Positions 1-7,554 are shown, counted from the first letter of the stretch. The stretch is DNA of 12,669 bases from an uncultured Cloacibacillus sp. (GCA_900545755.1 URAG01000064.1:1-12669); one strand, 5' to 3'. Translations and numbers: made by a program. The notes: generated by a model not told the origin, from the sequence alone.

Positions 1-30
1 AGCCATTTCGAACCATGACTGTGTAGTGTC

Positions 31-60
31 AACTTGGAGGGCTTTTACTATGTCCAAGTT
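31..60. repeat. 8-bp perfect inverted repeat at window edge
   Basis: The arms AACTTGGA (31-38) and TCCAAGTT (53-60) are perfect reverse complements with a 14-nt spacer. On the plus strand the spacer side contains GGAGGG (36-41) followed 8 nt later by an ATG (50) that opens a 21-codon frame ending at 115, so a ribosome-binding site and start codon would sit inside the hairpin. I do not recognise the peptide. The segment could instead be the end of an insertion sequence lying off the left edge. Nothing in the window decides between these. Confidence 0.4.
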
Positions 61-135
61 ATGGGGCGCTGTTCAATGGACGGGGCGGCTTCTTTATTGC
101 AGAGCCTTGCTGTGACTAGCCACAGCGTCTTTCGT

Positions 136-999
136 CTATTCCGTAATAATCTCCCGGAACCTTCTGTGCTGCCAGAGCCACTGGCCGGGGTTGGCGCGGA
201 TCATTTTTTCGTAGACTTTGTTCATTTCGACGGTCTGGTATTTTATGGCGTCGTCGCGGCTCAGCTCTTTTGGAGCGGGGGGGAGCGGCGGGCCCATTTT
301 TATCGCGAATTTGAACGGCTCCAGGCGGCGCAGCGCGAAGGGGATCATCGGCGCGCCGGTGAGGACGGAGAAGGCGGCGGGGCCGGTCGCCGTGCCGGTC
401 TCGTGCCCGAAGAAAGGCGCTTTGAAACCGTCGTCGCCGTGCTGGTCGGCGAGCGCGCCGAAGCAACCGTTTTTGCGCAACATGGATATGACGCGCATCA
501 TCGGCGCTTTTTTATCTATCGTCTTGAGGCCAGAGGCCGCGCGCAGCGTCGCTATGAGCTCGCGCTGGAACGGGCTGTCGGAGTTGCGCACTACGCCGCA
601 GAAGGGCCAGCGGCGTGAGAACCACGCGGGCGATAGCTCCCAGTTGCCGAGGTGCGCGGAGAATATTACGACGCCTTTGCCGCGTGCGAAGGCGTTTTCG
701 ACGTGCTCCGTGCCTTCGACGCTGACGGCCATGCGGTCGATGAGCGTCGGGTCGTGCTGCCACGCGAGCAGTTCTACGCCGGTCCATATCATGTTCTCGT
801 AGGATTCTGCAAGTATTTTCTCGCGCTCGGCGCGGCTTTTTTCAGGAAAGCAGAGCATTATGTTGCGGCGCGCGACGTCTTTGCGGACGCCGAGGAGTTT
901 TACAAGCGCAATCAGCGGCAGCGCGAGAGCCTTGGCCCGCCAGCCGGGGCGTATGCTCCGCGCGAAGGCCATGAAGGCGCGTACCTGCATATCGGTCAT
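136..999 (-). CDS. LpxL/HtrB-type lysophospholipid (lipid A) acyltransferase family protein
   Basis: This protein probably transfers an acyl chain onto a lipid A precursor or another lysophospholipid at the inner membrane. The key evidence is the HX4E catalytic motif HLGNWE, starting 116 residues into this reading. It is preceded by the family's N-terminal pattern of a hydrophobic stretch (ALALPLIALVKLLGV) and an RRNIMLCFPEKS segment, and followed by GALADQHGDDGFKAPFFG and a C-terminal QWLWQHRRF, all typical of the family. About 287 residues is a normal length. The frame stays open to 1080 with other starts at 1041 and 1080. I chose the ATG at 999 because the upstream bases are AT-rich, unlike the coding part, and the first recognisable helix begins here; the Shine-Dalgarno site is weak for every choice. 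It is monocistronic in view, downstream of the operon terminator at 1162-1199. No intrinsic terminator with a T-run follows its stop. The family call is firm, but the exact acyl acceptor is not known. Confidence 0.88.
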   Translation of the reverse strand: MTDMQVRAFMAFARSIRPGWRAKALALPLIALVKLLGVRKDVARRNIMLCFPEKSRAEREKILAESYENMIWTGVELLAWQHDPTLIDRMAVSVEGTEHVENAFARGKGVVIFSAHLGNWELSPAWFSRRWPFCGVVRNSDSPFQRELIATLRAASGLKTIDKKAPMMRVISMLRKNGCFGALADQHGDDGFKAPFFGHETGTATGPAAFSVLTGAPMIPFALRRLEPFKFAIKMGPPLPPAPKELSRDDAIKYQTVEMNKVYEKMIRANPGQWLWQHRRFREIITE

Positions 1000-1063
1000 T
1001 TTTTTGCTTGTTTCTTCTTCCAAATAATTCCAACCCTTCATATAACCCGTAATTGACAGGGTA

Positions 1064-1092
1064 TATATAACGAAATCCAAATATTATTTTAA
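1064..1092 (-). promoter_or_regulatory. Possible promoter for the acyltransferase gene
   Basis: On the minus strand TTAAAA (1087-1092) and TATATA (1064-1069) are separated by 17 nt, each matching four of six consensus positions. They lie between the operon terminator and the acyltransferase start at 999. In such AT-rich sequence this can arise by chance, so the call is weak. Confidence 0.25.
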
Positions 1093-1149
1093 TGCCATCT
1101 CAAGGGTTATAAAAGGCGGATTTTATAAAATGCAGATTTTCTTTTCTAT

Positions 1150-1199
1150 AACAGATAATATAAACGCGCCCATATGCCGCAGGGTATACGGACGCGTTT
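1150..1199 (-). terminator. Intrinsic terminator of the six-gene operon
   Basis: Positions 1162-1199 fold into a 17-position stem with a 4-nt loop. Read as minus-strand RNA, 14 positions are Watson-Crick pairs, two are G-U pairs and one is a mismatch. Read as plus-strand RNA the two G-U pairs become C-A mismatches, so the structure is tuned to minus-strand transcription. The stem ends in GCGCGTTT and runs into a T/A-rich tail (TTTATATTAT), 30 nt after the tctA stop codon. Confidence 0.85.
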
Positions 1200-1228
1200 C
1201 TCTTCTACATAGGTTTCGATCGGTTAAG

Positions 1229-2722
1229 TCAAACGGCGCGACGCTGCTTTACCGATTTCCATAATGTTGAAGCAATGATGGCAAATGCAAGCAATATTAT
1301 TATGAGCGCTATCGGACGTTCAAGAAATATCGCCCAGCTTCCTCCGCCTAGTTTCAGAGCACGCCTGAATTCACCCTCGAACATACTGCCGAGCACGAGC
1401 CCGAGCACGACAGGCGCAGAGGGGAAATCCGCCTTAGAAAGGATATAACCCGCCACGCCGAAGCACAGAGTGAGTATGACGTCGAAGAAATTTTGCCGTA
1501 TCGCGTATGAGCCGACTAGCGAAAGGACGGCCAAGATGGCGTTAAGATAGTTGACTGGGACATTAAGCGTTTTGACAAAAATTTTTATCCCGAAAATCTG
1601 GAGCAGCACCATGTACATAGTTGCGATGAACACGGCAGTAAAAATACCTCCGACGAAAGCCGGCGAATCAGTGAAAAGCATCGGCCCAGGCTGAATGCCG
1701 TGAATCATCAATCCGCCAAGAAGTACTGCGGTAACGCTGTCGCCAGGTATCCCGAGCGTCAGCATCGGTATAAGCGCCCCGCCGCAGACGCCGTTGTTCG
1801 AAGCCTCGGAAGCGATTATCCCATCGACATTGCCTTTTCCAAACGTTTCAGGTTCTTTTGAAAAGCGCTTAGCCTGGTCGTAAGCCAAAAAAGCCGCGAT
1901 ATTGCCGCCAGTCGCCGGTATAATCCCGATGAGCGTGCCAATAAGGCTTGACCGTATGATGTTGATTTTATGCGCCCACTGTTCCCGAAAAGGAGGAACG
2001 ATGTTGCTTATCGTGAGCTCTTTAGAACTCACTTTTTCATTATCTTTGTCAAGACAGCTTTTCAAAATCTGCGGTATAGAGTAAAGGCCAATAAGAGCCG
2101 ACACAACGCTTACGCCGCCCATGAGGTTTATGCTTCCAAACGTAAATCTTAAATCCCCCCAGATTGGATCTACGCCTACAAACGATATTGAAACGCCGAT
2201 CAACCCGGCGATGATGCCTTTGATGATGGAATCGCCAGAAACCGCTGCAATTATGGAAAGGCCGAAGAACGCTAGAGCAGCATATTCAGGGGCACCGAAG
2301 CCGGTGCACATCTTTGCAAGCAGCGGAGCGACAGATACAAGCAGCATCCAGCTTATAATGCTGCCCCAGCCGGACGAAAACGCAGCCCAGCCAAGCGCTC
2401 TAGCGGCTTTCCCCTGTGCCGCCATAGGGTGACCGTCGATAGAAGTGACCACTGACGACGGCGTTCCCGGAATATTGATTAAAATCGCAGACACAGCCCC
2501 GCCGGCAATGCCTCCGATATAGGCTCCGATCAGCATGCCGATGGCCACTACCGGCTCCAGATAGAACGTGAGCGGTATAAGCAGCGCTACAGCCATAGTG
2601 GCGCTGAGCCCCGGAAGAGCCCCAAACACTAAGCCGAGGAAAGTCCCCAGCAGGATCCAGGCCAAAGCCTTAATATTGATTATTATATCCACAGCCCCGC
2701 CGAGCAACGTTAATAAATCCAT
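1229..2722 (-). CDS. tctA: TctA, large permease subunit of a tripartite tricarboxylate transporter (TTT)
   Basis: This is the large membrane subunit of a secondary, ion-gradient-driven importer that takes its substrate from the periplasmic protein TctC. At 497 residues it has the family's usual length of about 500. The diagnostic repeated signatures are present: GALPGLSATMAVALLIPLTF near the N-terminus, then YIGGIAGGAVSAILINIPGT followed by a TSIDGHPMA segment, and in the second half IGIIPATGGNIAAFLAYD, EASNNGVCGGALIPMLTLG and IPGDSVTAVLLGGLMIHGIQ. Many hydrophobic segments span the chain. The ATG at 2722 has GGGGGAAG just upstream. It is the last gene of the operon, 22 nt after tctB, and the terminator follows directly. 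The family does not give the substrate. The linked racemase-like and kinase/enolase-like genes suggest a small hydroxy-carboxylate rather than citrate. Confidence 0.96.
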   Translation of the reverse strand: MDLLTLLGGAVDIIINIKALAWILLGTFLGLVFGALPGLSATMAVALLIPLTFYLEPVVAIGMLIGAYIGGIAGGAVSAILINIPGTPSSVVTSIDGHPMAAQGKAARALGWAAFSSGWGSIISWMLLVSVAPLLAKMCTGFGAPEYAALAFFGLSIIAAVSGDSIIKGIIAGLIGVSISFVGVDPIWGDLRFTFGSINLMGGVSVVSALIGLYSIPQILKSCLDKDNEKVSSKELTISNIVPPFREQWAHKINIIRSSLIGTLIGIIPATGGNIAAFLAYDQAKRFSKEPETFGKGNVDGIIASEASNNGVCGGALIPMLTLGIPGDSVTAVLLGGLMIHGIQPGPMLFTDSPAFVGGIFTAVFIATMYMVLLQIFGIKIFVKTLNVPVNYLNAILAVLSLVGSYAIRQNFFDVILTLCFGVAGYILSKADFPSAPVVLGLVLGSMFEGEFRRALKLGGGSWAIFLERPIALIIILLAFAIIASTLWKSVKQRRAV

Positions 2723-2744
2723 GTTCTTCTTCCCCCATAAAACG

Positions 2745-3239
2745 CTAATAGAAAAGGTATTCCAACAAGGGCTCTGGGAAATCTACCTTGAACAGTACCC
2801 CGAATACGACGTTCATAAATATGGCGACCGCCAAAGCCACAGCCAGGCATTTCAGCCAAGAACATGACGGGCGCAGCAGATGAGAGACCGCAGCAACGAA
2901 AACGACTGTGCTGGCGCTGAAGCCGATTATCTCCCAACATATTGCGTATGCAATAACGGCGGCCAGCGTTATATATACTTTAATATCTGTTTTTCCCGGA
3001 TATTTCGCGCTTGCATCGTTTTTCGCTTTTCCGGCGGCATAAACGTTTGAGAATATCTTTATTATGGATATTAAAAACGTTATTAGAAATATCCAGCTTG
3101 GGAAGGTCATAGATGCAGTGTCTCCACCGCTGGAATAGGACGGGCTGGTCCTAGCGACATAAAGCAAATAAGCAAACGCCGCGGCGATCGCCCCCAACAC
3201 GACGTTTTCATATAAGTAGGCGCTCTTTTTCATCTGCAC
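2745..3239 (-). CDS. tctB: TctB, small membrane subunit of the TTT transporter
   Basis: This is a small, poorly conserved four-helix membrane protein of 164 residues, normal for TctB, that partners TctA. Hydrophobic segments lie at about residues 10-31, 46-66, 87-122 (two helices close together) and 127-146. The C-terminal VLFKVDFP stretch resembles the usual end of the family. The first codon of this reading is GTG at 3239, seven nt after a GGAGG, which is good spacing. An in-frame ATG two codons later (3233) would leave 13 nt, so GTG is preferred. The gene sits 57 nt after tctC, behind a hairpin at 3257-3291, and 22 nt before tctA. The call rests on size, topology and its position between tctC and tctA. 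Confidence 0.92.
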   Translation of the reverse strand: MQMKKSAYLYENVVLGAIAAAFAYLLYVARTSPSYSSGGDTASMTFPSWIFLITFLISIIKIFSNVYAAGKAKNDASAKYPGKTDIKVYITLAAVIAYAICWEIIGFSASTVVFVAAVSHLLRPSCSWLKCLAVALAVAIFMNVVFGVLFKVDFPEPLLEYLFY

Positions 3240-3256
3240 AGCGAATCCTCCGTATA

Positions 3257-3291
3257 ATATAAGGCCGTAGCTGTACGCTGCGGCCTTATAT
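3257..3291 (-). promoter_or_regulatory. Intercistronic hairpin between tctC and tctB
   Basis: ATATAAGGCCG (3257-3267) pairs perfectly with CGGCCTTATAT (3281-3291). Inside it, after one C-A mismatch in minus-strand RNA, three more pairs form around a 5-nt loop. The hairpin starts 5 nt after the tctC stop and is followed on the minus strand by TTATATTATAC and then the tctB GGAGG site. The weak T-rich tail fits a leaky terminator or an mRNA-protecting stem. Either would raise binding-protein levels over the permease, a common arrangement in transport operons. Confidence 0.6.
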
Positions 3292-3296
3292 CTAAT

Positions 3297-4271
3297 TTAT
3301 TTTGTGAATATATCTTTGCTCGCCTTTTCCAAACCGGCGCTGACTTCATTGAAATACTTGGTAAAGGCCTCGCCTGAAACAGGATGTACGACTATTCCGA
3401 CGGAATCGGCGAATTTCTGATAATCCTCCGACGATATTACGGCCGTGAACATCTCGACTATCTTTGCCTGAATTTCAGGAGCGATCTTTTTCGGCCCCAT
3501 CAGATAAGCCATCTGCTGAATGTTGCCGAGTCTGAACACGTCGTATCCGAGAGAGGCGAACGTAGGCACCTCCGGCAGAAGTGGAATGCCGTCTTTATTA
3601 AATACGCCTACTATTTTCAGCTCGCCGGCTTTTATCTGCGCCATAGTCTCGCTGGGTTTCAGAATACCGCAGTCTATATGCCCGCCGATGATTTCCGCTA
3701 TGACACGCGACCCTCCGTCAAAGGCGATGAAATTAAACTGCGTGCCTATTTTTTCCTGCAGCAGAGTAGCATATGCTTGGTTGACGTTGTTAGATCCCGG
3801 AATGCCGACGGAGACCTTTCCCGGCGCGGCTTTTGCCGCGTTTATAACTTCCTGGGCCGATGAGTATTTGCCGTTGCTCTTTACCACCATGCACACCGGC
3901 TCTTCAGCAACGCACATTAAATTCGCGGCGGAATCAAGCGGCGCGGAGACTCTCCCCTGCGCGACTAGCGCTATATACGAGCTAGTCGCCAAACCAAGGG
4001 TATAGCCGTCTGGCCTGGCATTCTGCGCTTCCAGAATCCCTACAGCGGAGCCGCCTCCGGGAACGTTCTTGACGACCAGATCGACATTATACATTTTCTT
4101 AAAAACAGGCTGCATGGCTCGGGCCATCAAATCGTTGGTGCCGCCGGGATTCCACGGGACAATTATCGTAATTTCCTTATCCGGATAGTCCGTTGCGGCA
4201 GCCGCCTGCGCCACATCGCTGAAAGCAATGAACATGAGCGATAGGGCCAAGAAATATATCAGTTTTTTCAT
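3297..4271 (-). CDS. tctC: TctC/Bug-family periplasmic solute-binding protein
   Basis: This is the secreted binding protein that captures the substrate for TctAB. The N-terminus is a classic Sec signal peptide: MKK, a hydrophobic core of about residues 4-17, and a likely signal peptidase I site after AQA (21-23). There is no lipobox, so it is a free periplasmic protein. The mature part begins with YPDKEITIIVPWNPGGTNDL (29-48), the family's signature that shapes the carboxylate-binding pocket, and continues with VVKNVPGGGS, the GIPGSNN region, FDGGSRVIAEIIGGHID and GELKIVGV. The length of 324 is typical. Its ATG overlaps the stop of the GntR gene by ATGA, and GGAGGAG lies about 10 nt upstream inside that gene, which suggests translational coupling. 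The substrate cannot be read from the sequence; these proteins bind diverse carboxylates. Confidence 0.96.
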   Translation of the reverse strand: MKKLIYFLALSLMFIAFSDVAQAAAATDYPDKEITIIVPWNPGGTNDLMARAMQPVFKKMYNVDLVVKNVPGGGSAVGILEAQNARPDGYTLGLATSSYIALVAQGRVSAPLDSAANLMCVAEEPVCMVVKSNGKYSSAQEVINAAKAAPGKVSVGIPGSNNVNQAYATLLQEKIGTQFNFIAFDGGSRVIAEIIGGHIDCGILKPSETMAQIKAGELKIVGVFNKDGIPLLPEVPTFASLGYDVFRLGNIQQMAYLMGPKKIAPEIQAKIVEMFTAVISSEDYQKFADSVGIVVHPVSGEAFTKYFNEVSAGLEKASKDIFTK

Positions 4272-4957
4272 AATGTATTCTCCTCCTTTTGTCCGTTTGC
4301 CTTTTCCATTGTTTGTTTTATATTGTTGATGTGTACATACATCGCAGCCTCAGCCGCTTTTTCATCTTTATTGGCTAAAGCAGTGATAATGTTGCCCATT
4401 TCATACATGGTTCCGCGTTTTCTCTCGTTATGCCCCATCATATTAGCGACCTGTATGCGCCTTATTATCGGGGAATATAATTTTATGATCTGCGGCACCA
4501 TGGCGTTGCCGCACGCGCTATAGACGGCGCTGTGCATCTTTGCGTCAAGGTCGTAGATCGCGCGCACCGTTTCTGGTCCATCATCGTCAAGTTTTTTCCA
4601 TAACCGTTCATGCTCCTCCATAAGTTCCGCCGTTATAGAGGCTTCCAGCTTCCCAACGGCCAGCCTGATTGCGTACGTCTCAAGCAGAAGGCGTATATCG
4701 CATACATCTTTGCCCTGCTTCGCAGAAATTTCGCATACGATAGTCCCGTATTGCGGACGGCTTATTAAAAGCCCCTCCTGTACAAGACGCGTAATCCCCT
4801 TTCTTGTCGAATCGCGGCTTACGCCATACCTTTCCGCGATCTTAGACTCCGACAGCCGTTCTCCTGGCTTGTAGTAAAGATTGACAATGTCTTCTTTTAA
4901 ATGCTCATAAATGAAATCAGATCTGGTTTTGCTCGTTACACAACATTTTTCGCTCAT
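4268..4957 (-). CDS. GntR-family transcriptional regulator, FCD (FadR-type) subfamily
   Basis: This is a DNA-binding regulator that probably responds to the imported acid or its metabolites. Residues about 11-74 form the winged helix-turn-helix, with LSESKIAERYGVSRDSTRKG and LVQEGLLISRPQYGTIV as the recognition and wing parts. The rest (about 83-215) is the all-helical FCD ligand domain. It shows the D138-x3-H142 pair in LDAKMHSAVY and the final His of AAMYVHINN (209). The usual EH of the third metal-ligand position reads EM (186-187), so metal binding may be altered; this comparison is from memory of the family. The start overlaps the fusion gene's stop by ATGA with GGAGGAGG just upstream, and the stop overlaps the tctC start in the same way. 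It is therefore co-transcribed and probably coupled with its targets. The inverted repeats at 8893-8930 are natural candidates for its operator. Confidence 0.93.
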   Translation of the reverse strand: MSEKCCVTSKTRSDFIYEHLKEDIVNLYYKPGERLSESKIAERYGVSRDSTRKGITRLVQEGLLISRPQYGTIVCEISAKQGKDVCDIRLLLETYAIRLAVGKLEASITAELMEEHERLWKKLDDDGPETVRAIYDLDAKMHSAVYSACGNAMVPQIIKLYSPIIRRIQVANMMGHNERKRGTMYEMGNIITALANKDEKAAEAAMYVHINNIKQTMEKANGQKEENTL

Positions 4958-7554
4958 ATGCCCTCCTCCAATTCATCAGCGATTTGAAGCATGCGGTTAT
5001 ATTTAGCGTTTCTTTCAGCCCTTACGGGAGATCCCAGCTTAATTTGACGTGCGCCCACGGCCACGGACAAATCGGCGATAAAGTCGTCCGTCGTTTCACC
5101 CGACCGAAGGGAAACAATCACGTCCATGTCGTGCGCTGATGCAAATTCCGCAGCTTTTATAGCCTCGGAAACACTGCCGATCTGGTTAATTTTCAACAAT
5201 AGGCCGTTGGCTGCGTCATGATACTTCTCCAGTCTTGAAATATTCGAAACAAAGAGGTCGTCGCCGACATTCTGGACCGCCGGCAGCTCGGCCTTAAGCA
5301 TACGGAACCCTTTTATATCGTCCTCATGAAAGGCGTCTTCTATATAGGTCAACGGATACTTATCGCACAGATAGGTATAATGTGAGAGCAGCTCGTCGCG
5401 GCTAAAGTTCTTACTAAATTTATAGACGGCAGATTCGGCGTCGTACAGCTCCGACGCTGCGGCGTCTATGCCCAACGTGACTTTTCCCGTATATCCGCAC
5501 GCGTCCACACTGTCGAGCATGCACCTAAAAGCCTCTTCGGACGATTTCAGCGGTGCGGCTAACGCCCCGCCGTCTTCCGGGATAACGCCGAATCGCTCAA
5601 CAAGTTTCTTCTCAAGATGCCTGCGTAAAATAACCAAGGCTTCAAGCTCTTCCTCAAACGAATCGAACCCGGAGAATATATATAAATAATCCTCAAACTC
5701 CAAAGATGCGCTCGAAAAAGCTCCTCCGGAAATCACGGTAGCTATAATGTCAGGCGTTTTGTAGGACTTTCTTGCACATAAACTCTTATACAAAGGCATA
5801 CGCTTAGACAATGCCGACACCTTCGCCACAGCGACCGACGCCGCCAAAATAGCGTTCGCTCCTAAACGTGATTTGTCCGCCGTACCGTCCAGCTGCAACA
5901 TGAGCTGATCTAGGTATGAAGGGTCTGCGACAGATTTTCCTGCAAGCAATCCGTTTATTTCATTCGAGACGTGTCCGGCCGCAACGCGCGTACCTTTGCC
6001 GCCGTAACGCGCGCCTCCATCGTATAGGGCAACAGCTTCGTACGAGCCGGTAGAGGTGCCGCACGGGACGGAGGCGACAGCCACGTCGCCGCCTACAGTT
6101 TCAACCTGCGCTTCAACAGTCGGCATCCCCTTGGCGTTCAGAATCTCGCGTCCTTTAATATATTTAATGGTCTCAGATTGTGAGGTAAATGGGCGTCCCA
6201 CCGCAACAACCCTAAGATTCATAACGTTCGTACCAGTATTGCCCGTATATATAGCGTCATTCAGCTTTTGCAAAGCGCTGCTCGTACCGTGCCTGGAGAA
6301 CAGCTCGCTGAAAGATATACCCAGGCGTTTCATCTCGTCTTTAGTGCAGCCGTCGACAACGCCTCCAGCAATATCAGTAGGCCCGTCAGTGCCGTCTGTG
6401 TCGATAGATACGAATGCTACATCGTCTTTACTTCTCAACCTGTTGACGAAGCCGAATACACATTCCTGGTTTGGCCCTCCGCTTTCAGGCTTGCCGATAA
6501 TTGTAATGGTAGTTTCTCCGCCGCTGATTAAAGCGCAGGGCGGCTGAAGTGGATTTCCTGAAGCTATTATTTCATTTGTAATGCCGGCCAAGGCCATCCC
6601 TATGTCCTTCGCTTCACCGTCTATGCATGACGATAGTATCATCGGCGTATAACCAAGTTCACGCGCCTTTCTAGCGGCGGCGTCACATGCGACACGCTGA
6701 TTCCCGACGCTGTACAAGGCCTGTTTCATGCCGCTGAGAGTTTTAAGCGTTTCCTTCTCGGGGTGAGCCAGCCCATCATTAAGGCGCTCGCGGACGGACG
6801 CCGGGACCTTATCCCAAAGCCCGTGGCTTTTCAAAACATCGACTGCATCTCCGAAAGTAGACGGATCCGGCAAACAAAGATCGGGCCACGGCATTCCGGG
6901 AGTATTCGTATCCAACGTAAACGTAATGACAAAAGCAGGCTGCCCATACTGGACGACACGTCCGCCCTTCAAATTGCATAAATGCTTACGTACCGCGTTC
7001 ATCTGGCGGATATCTGCGCCACACTGCAACAGAAGCTTGTTTGTTTCGCGCATTTCTTCAATCGTTATATTTCCGGCAGGAATATTTACAAGCGCAGATG
7101 ATCCGCCAGTAACGGCAGCAAACACAATGTCGTTTTCTTGCGCTTTTTTCAAGATCGCCACCATACGCTGCGCCCCTGTTACGCTCCGCTGGTCGGGAAA
7201 AGGATGGCTTGATTCGAATACTTCTATATGAGGAAGCTTGCGCGTTTCTCCCTCTTTTACGACTAAAAACCCTTCGGTGATCCTATCTCCCAGAAGTTCA
7301 TCAAGCGCCTGGGCGATCGGGTACGACCCCTTGCCCACGCCCACCACGAAAATATGATTTATCTTTGCCCAATCAAAAACAAGATCGCCGACATGTAGCG
7401 AATCGCGCCTGACCTTAATATATCGTTTTGTGGCCTCATAAGGGATTACGCTCTTTATACCGGCTTCGGCAATTGCCAGCGCGTCGAGTCTTTGGCGCAC
7501 GCAGCCGTGCGATGTCAGTTCGCTCAGATTATCGTATATAGTGTCCTGCTTCAT
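4954..7554 (-). CDS. Fusion of a glycerate 2-kinase-like (GK/MOFRL) module and an enolase-like module
   Basis: One uninterrupted 866-residue frame joins two cytoplasmic enzymes that act in sequence. Residues about 1-453 match MOFRL-type glycerate 2-kinases (glycerate to 2-phosphoglycerate): VGVGKGSYPIAQAL with K75, TGGSSALVNIP (149-159), NAVRKHL and LKGGRV (186-200), SGGETTITIIGKP (344-356), and DTDGTDGPTDIAGG. Residues about 463-866 match enolase (2-phosphoglycerate to PEP): GREILNAKGMPTVE, PCGTSTGSYEA with loop Ser501, LDGTADKSRLGANAIL, metal ligands D697, E739 and D765, catalytic Lys K788 (LLLKINQIGS), R817/S818 and K839 (RQIKLGS). Several conserved positions differ. In the kinase, the SDVxGDxxxxIASGPT-type motif reads TLDTNTPGMPWPDLCLPDP (213-231) and GGRNQE reads GGPNQE (P361). 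In the enolase, the active-site His equivalents are F613 and L816, and the two acidic positions appear as D622 and D661. The gene lies 2 nt after the LarA-like gene and overlaps gntR by ATGA. The domain assignment is firm, but the exact substrate is open. Confidence 0.93.
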   Translation of the reverse strand: MKQDTIYDNLSELTSHGCVRQRLDALAIAEAGIKSVIPYEATKRYIKVRRDSLHVGDLVFDWAKINHIFVVGVGKGSYPIAQALDELLGDRITEGFLVVKEGETRKLPHIEVFESSHPFPDQRSVTGAQRMVAILKKAQENDIVFAAVTGGSSALVNIPAGNITIEEMRETNKLLLQCGADIRQMNAVRKHLCNLKGGRVVQYGQPAFVITFTLDTNTPGMPWPDLCLPDPSTFGDAVDVLKSHGLWDKVPASVRERLNDGLAHPEKETLKTLSGMKQALYSVGNQRVACDAAARKARELGYTPMILSSCIDGEAKDIGMALAGITNEIIASGNPLQPPCALISGGETTITIIGKPESGGPNQECVFGFVNRLRSKDDVAFVSIDTDGTDGPTDIAGGVVDGCTKDEMKRLGISFSELFSRHGTSSALQKLNDAIYTGNTGTNVMNLRVVAVGRPFTSQSETIKYIKGREILNAKGMPTVEAQVETVGGDVAVASVPCGTSTGSYEAVALYDGGARYGGKGTRVAAGHVSNEINGLLAGKSVADPSYLDQLMLQLDGTADKSRLGANAILAASVAVAKVSALSKRMPLYKSLCARKSYKTPDIIATVISGGAFSSASLEFEDYLYIFSGFDSFEEELEALVILRRHLEKKLVERFGVIPEDGGALAAPLKSSEEAFRCMLDSVDACGYTGKVTLGIDAAASELYDAESAVYKFSKNFSRDELLSHYTYLCDKYPLTYIEDAFHEDDIKGFRMLKAELPAVQNVGDDLFVSNISRLEKYHDAANGLLLKINQIGSVSEAIKAAEFASAHDMDVIVSLRSGETTDDFIADLSVAVGARQIKLGSPVRAERNAKYNRMLQIADELEEGI

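Noticed and set aside
107..126. GCTGTG/CACAGC palindrome as the terminator of the acyltransferase gene
   Set aside because: The stem is only six pairs and is followed on the minus strand by AAGGCTCTG, with no T-run.
34..618. Long plus-strand open frame opposite the acyltransferase gene
   Set aside because: It is antisense to a gene with clear family motifs, is Arg/Gly/Glu-rich as expected for a shadow in GC-rich sequence, and has no recognisable domain.
652..1056. Plus-strand open frame over the 5' part of the acyltransferase
   Set aside because: Same reason: it mirrors the real coding strand and has no motif or convincing start context.
6150..6210. Idea that the kinase-enolase fusion is two genes misjoined by a lost stop or assembly error
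   Set aside because: The frame is continuous, and I see no separate Shine-Dalgarno plus start for the enolase part and no sign of a stop or frameshift at the junction. It cannot be fully excluded without raw reads.
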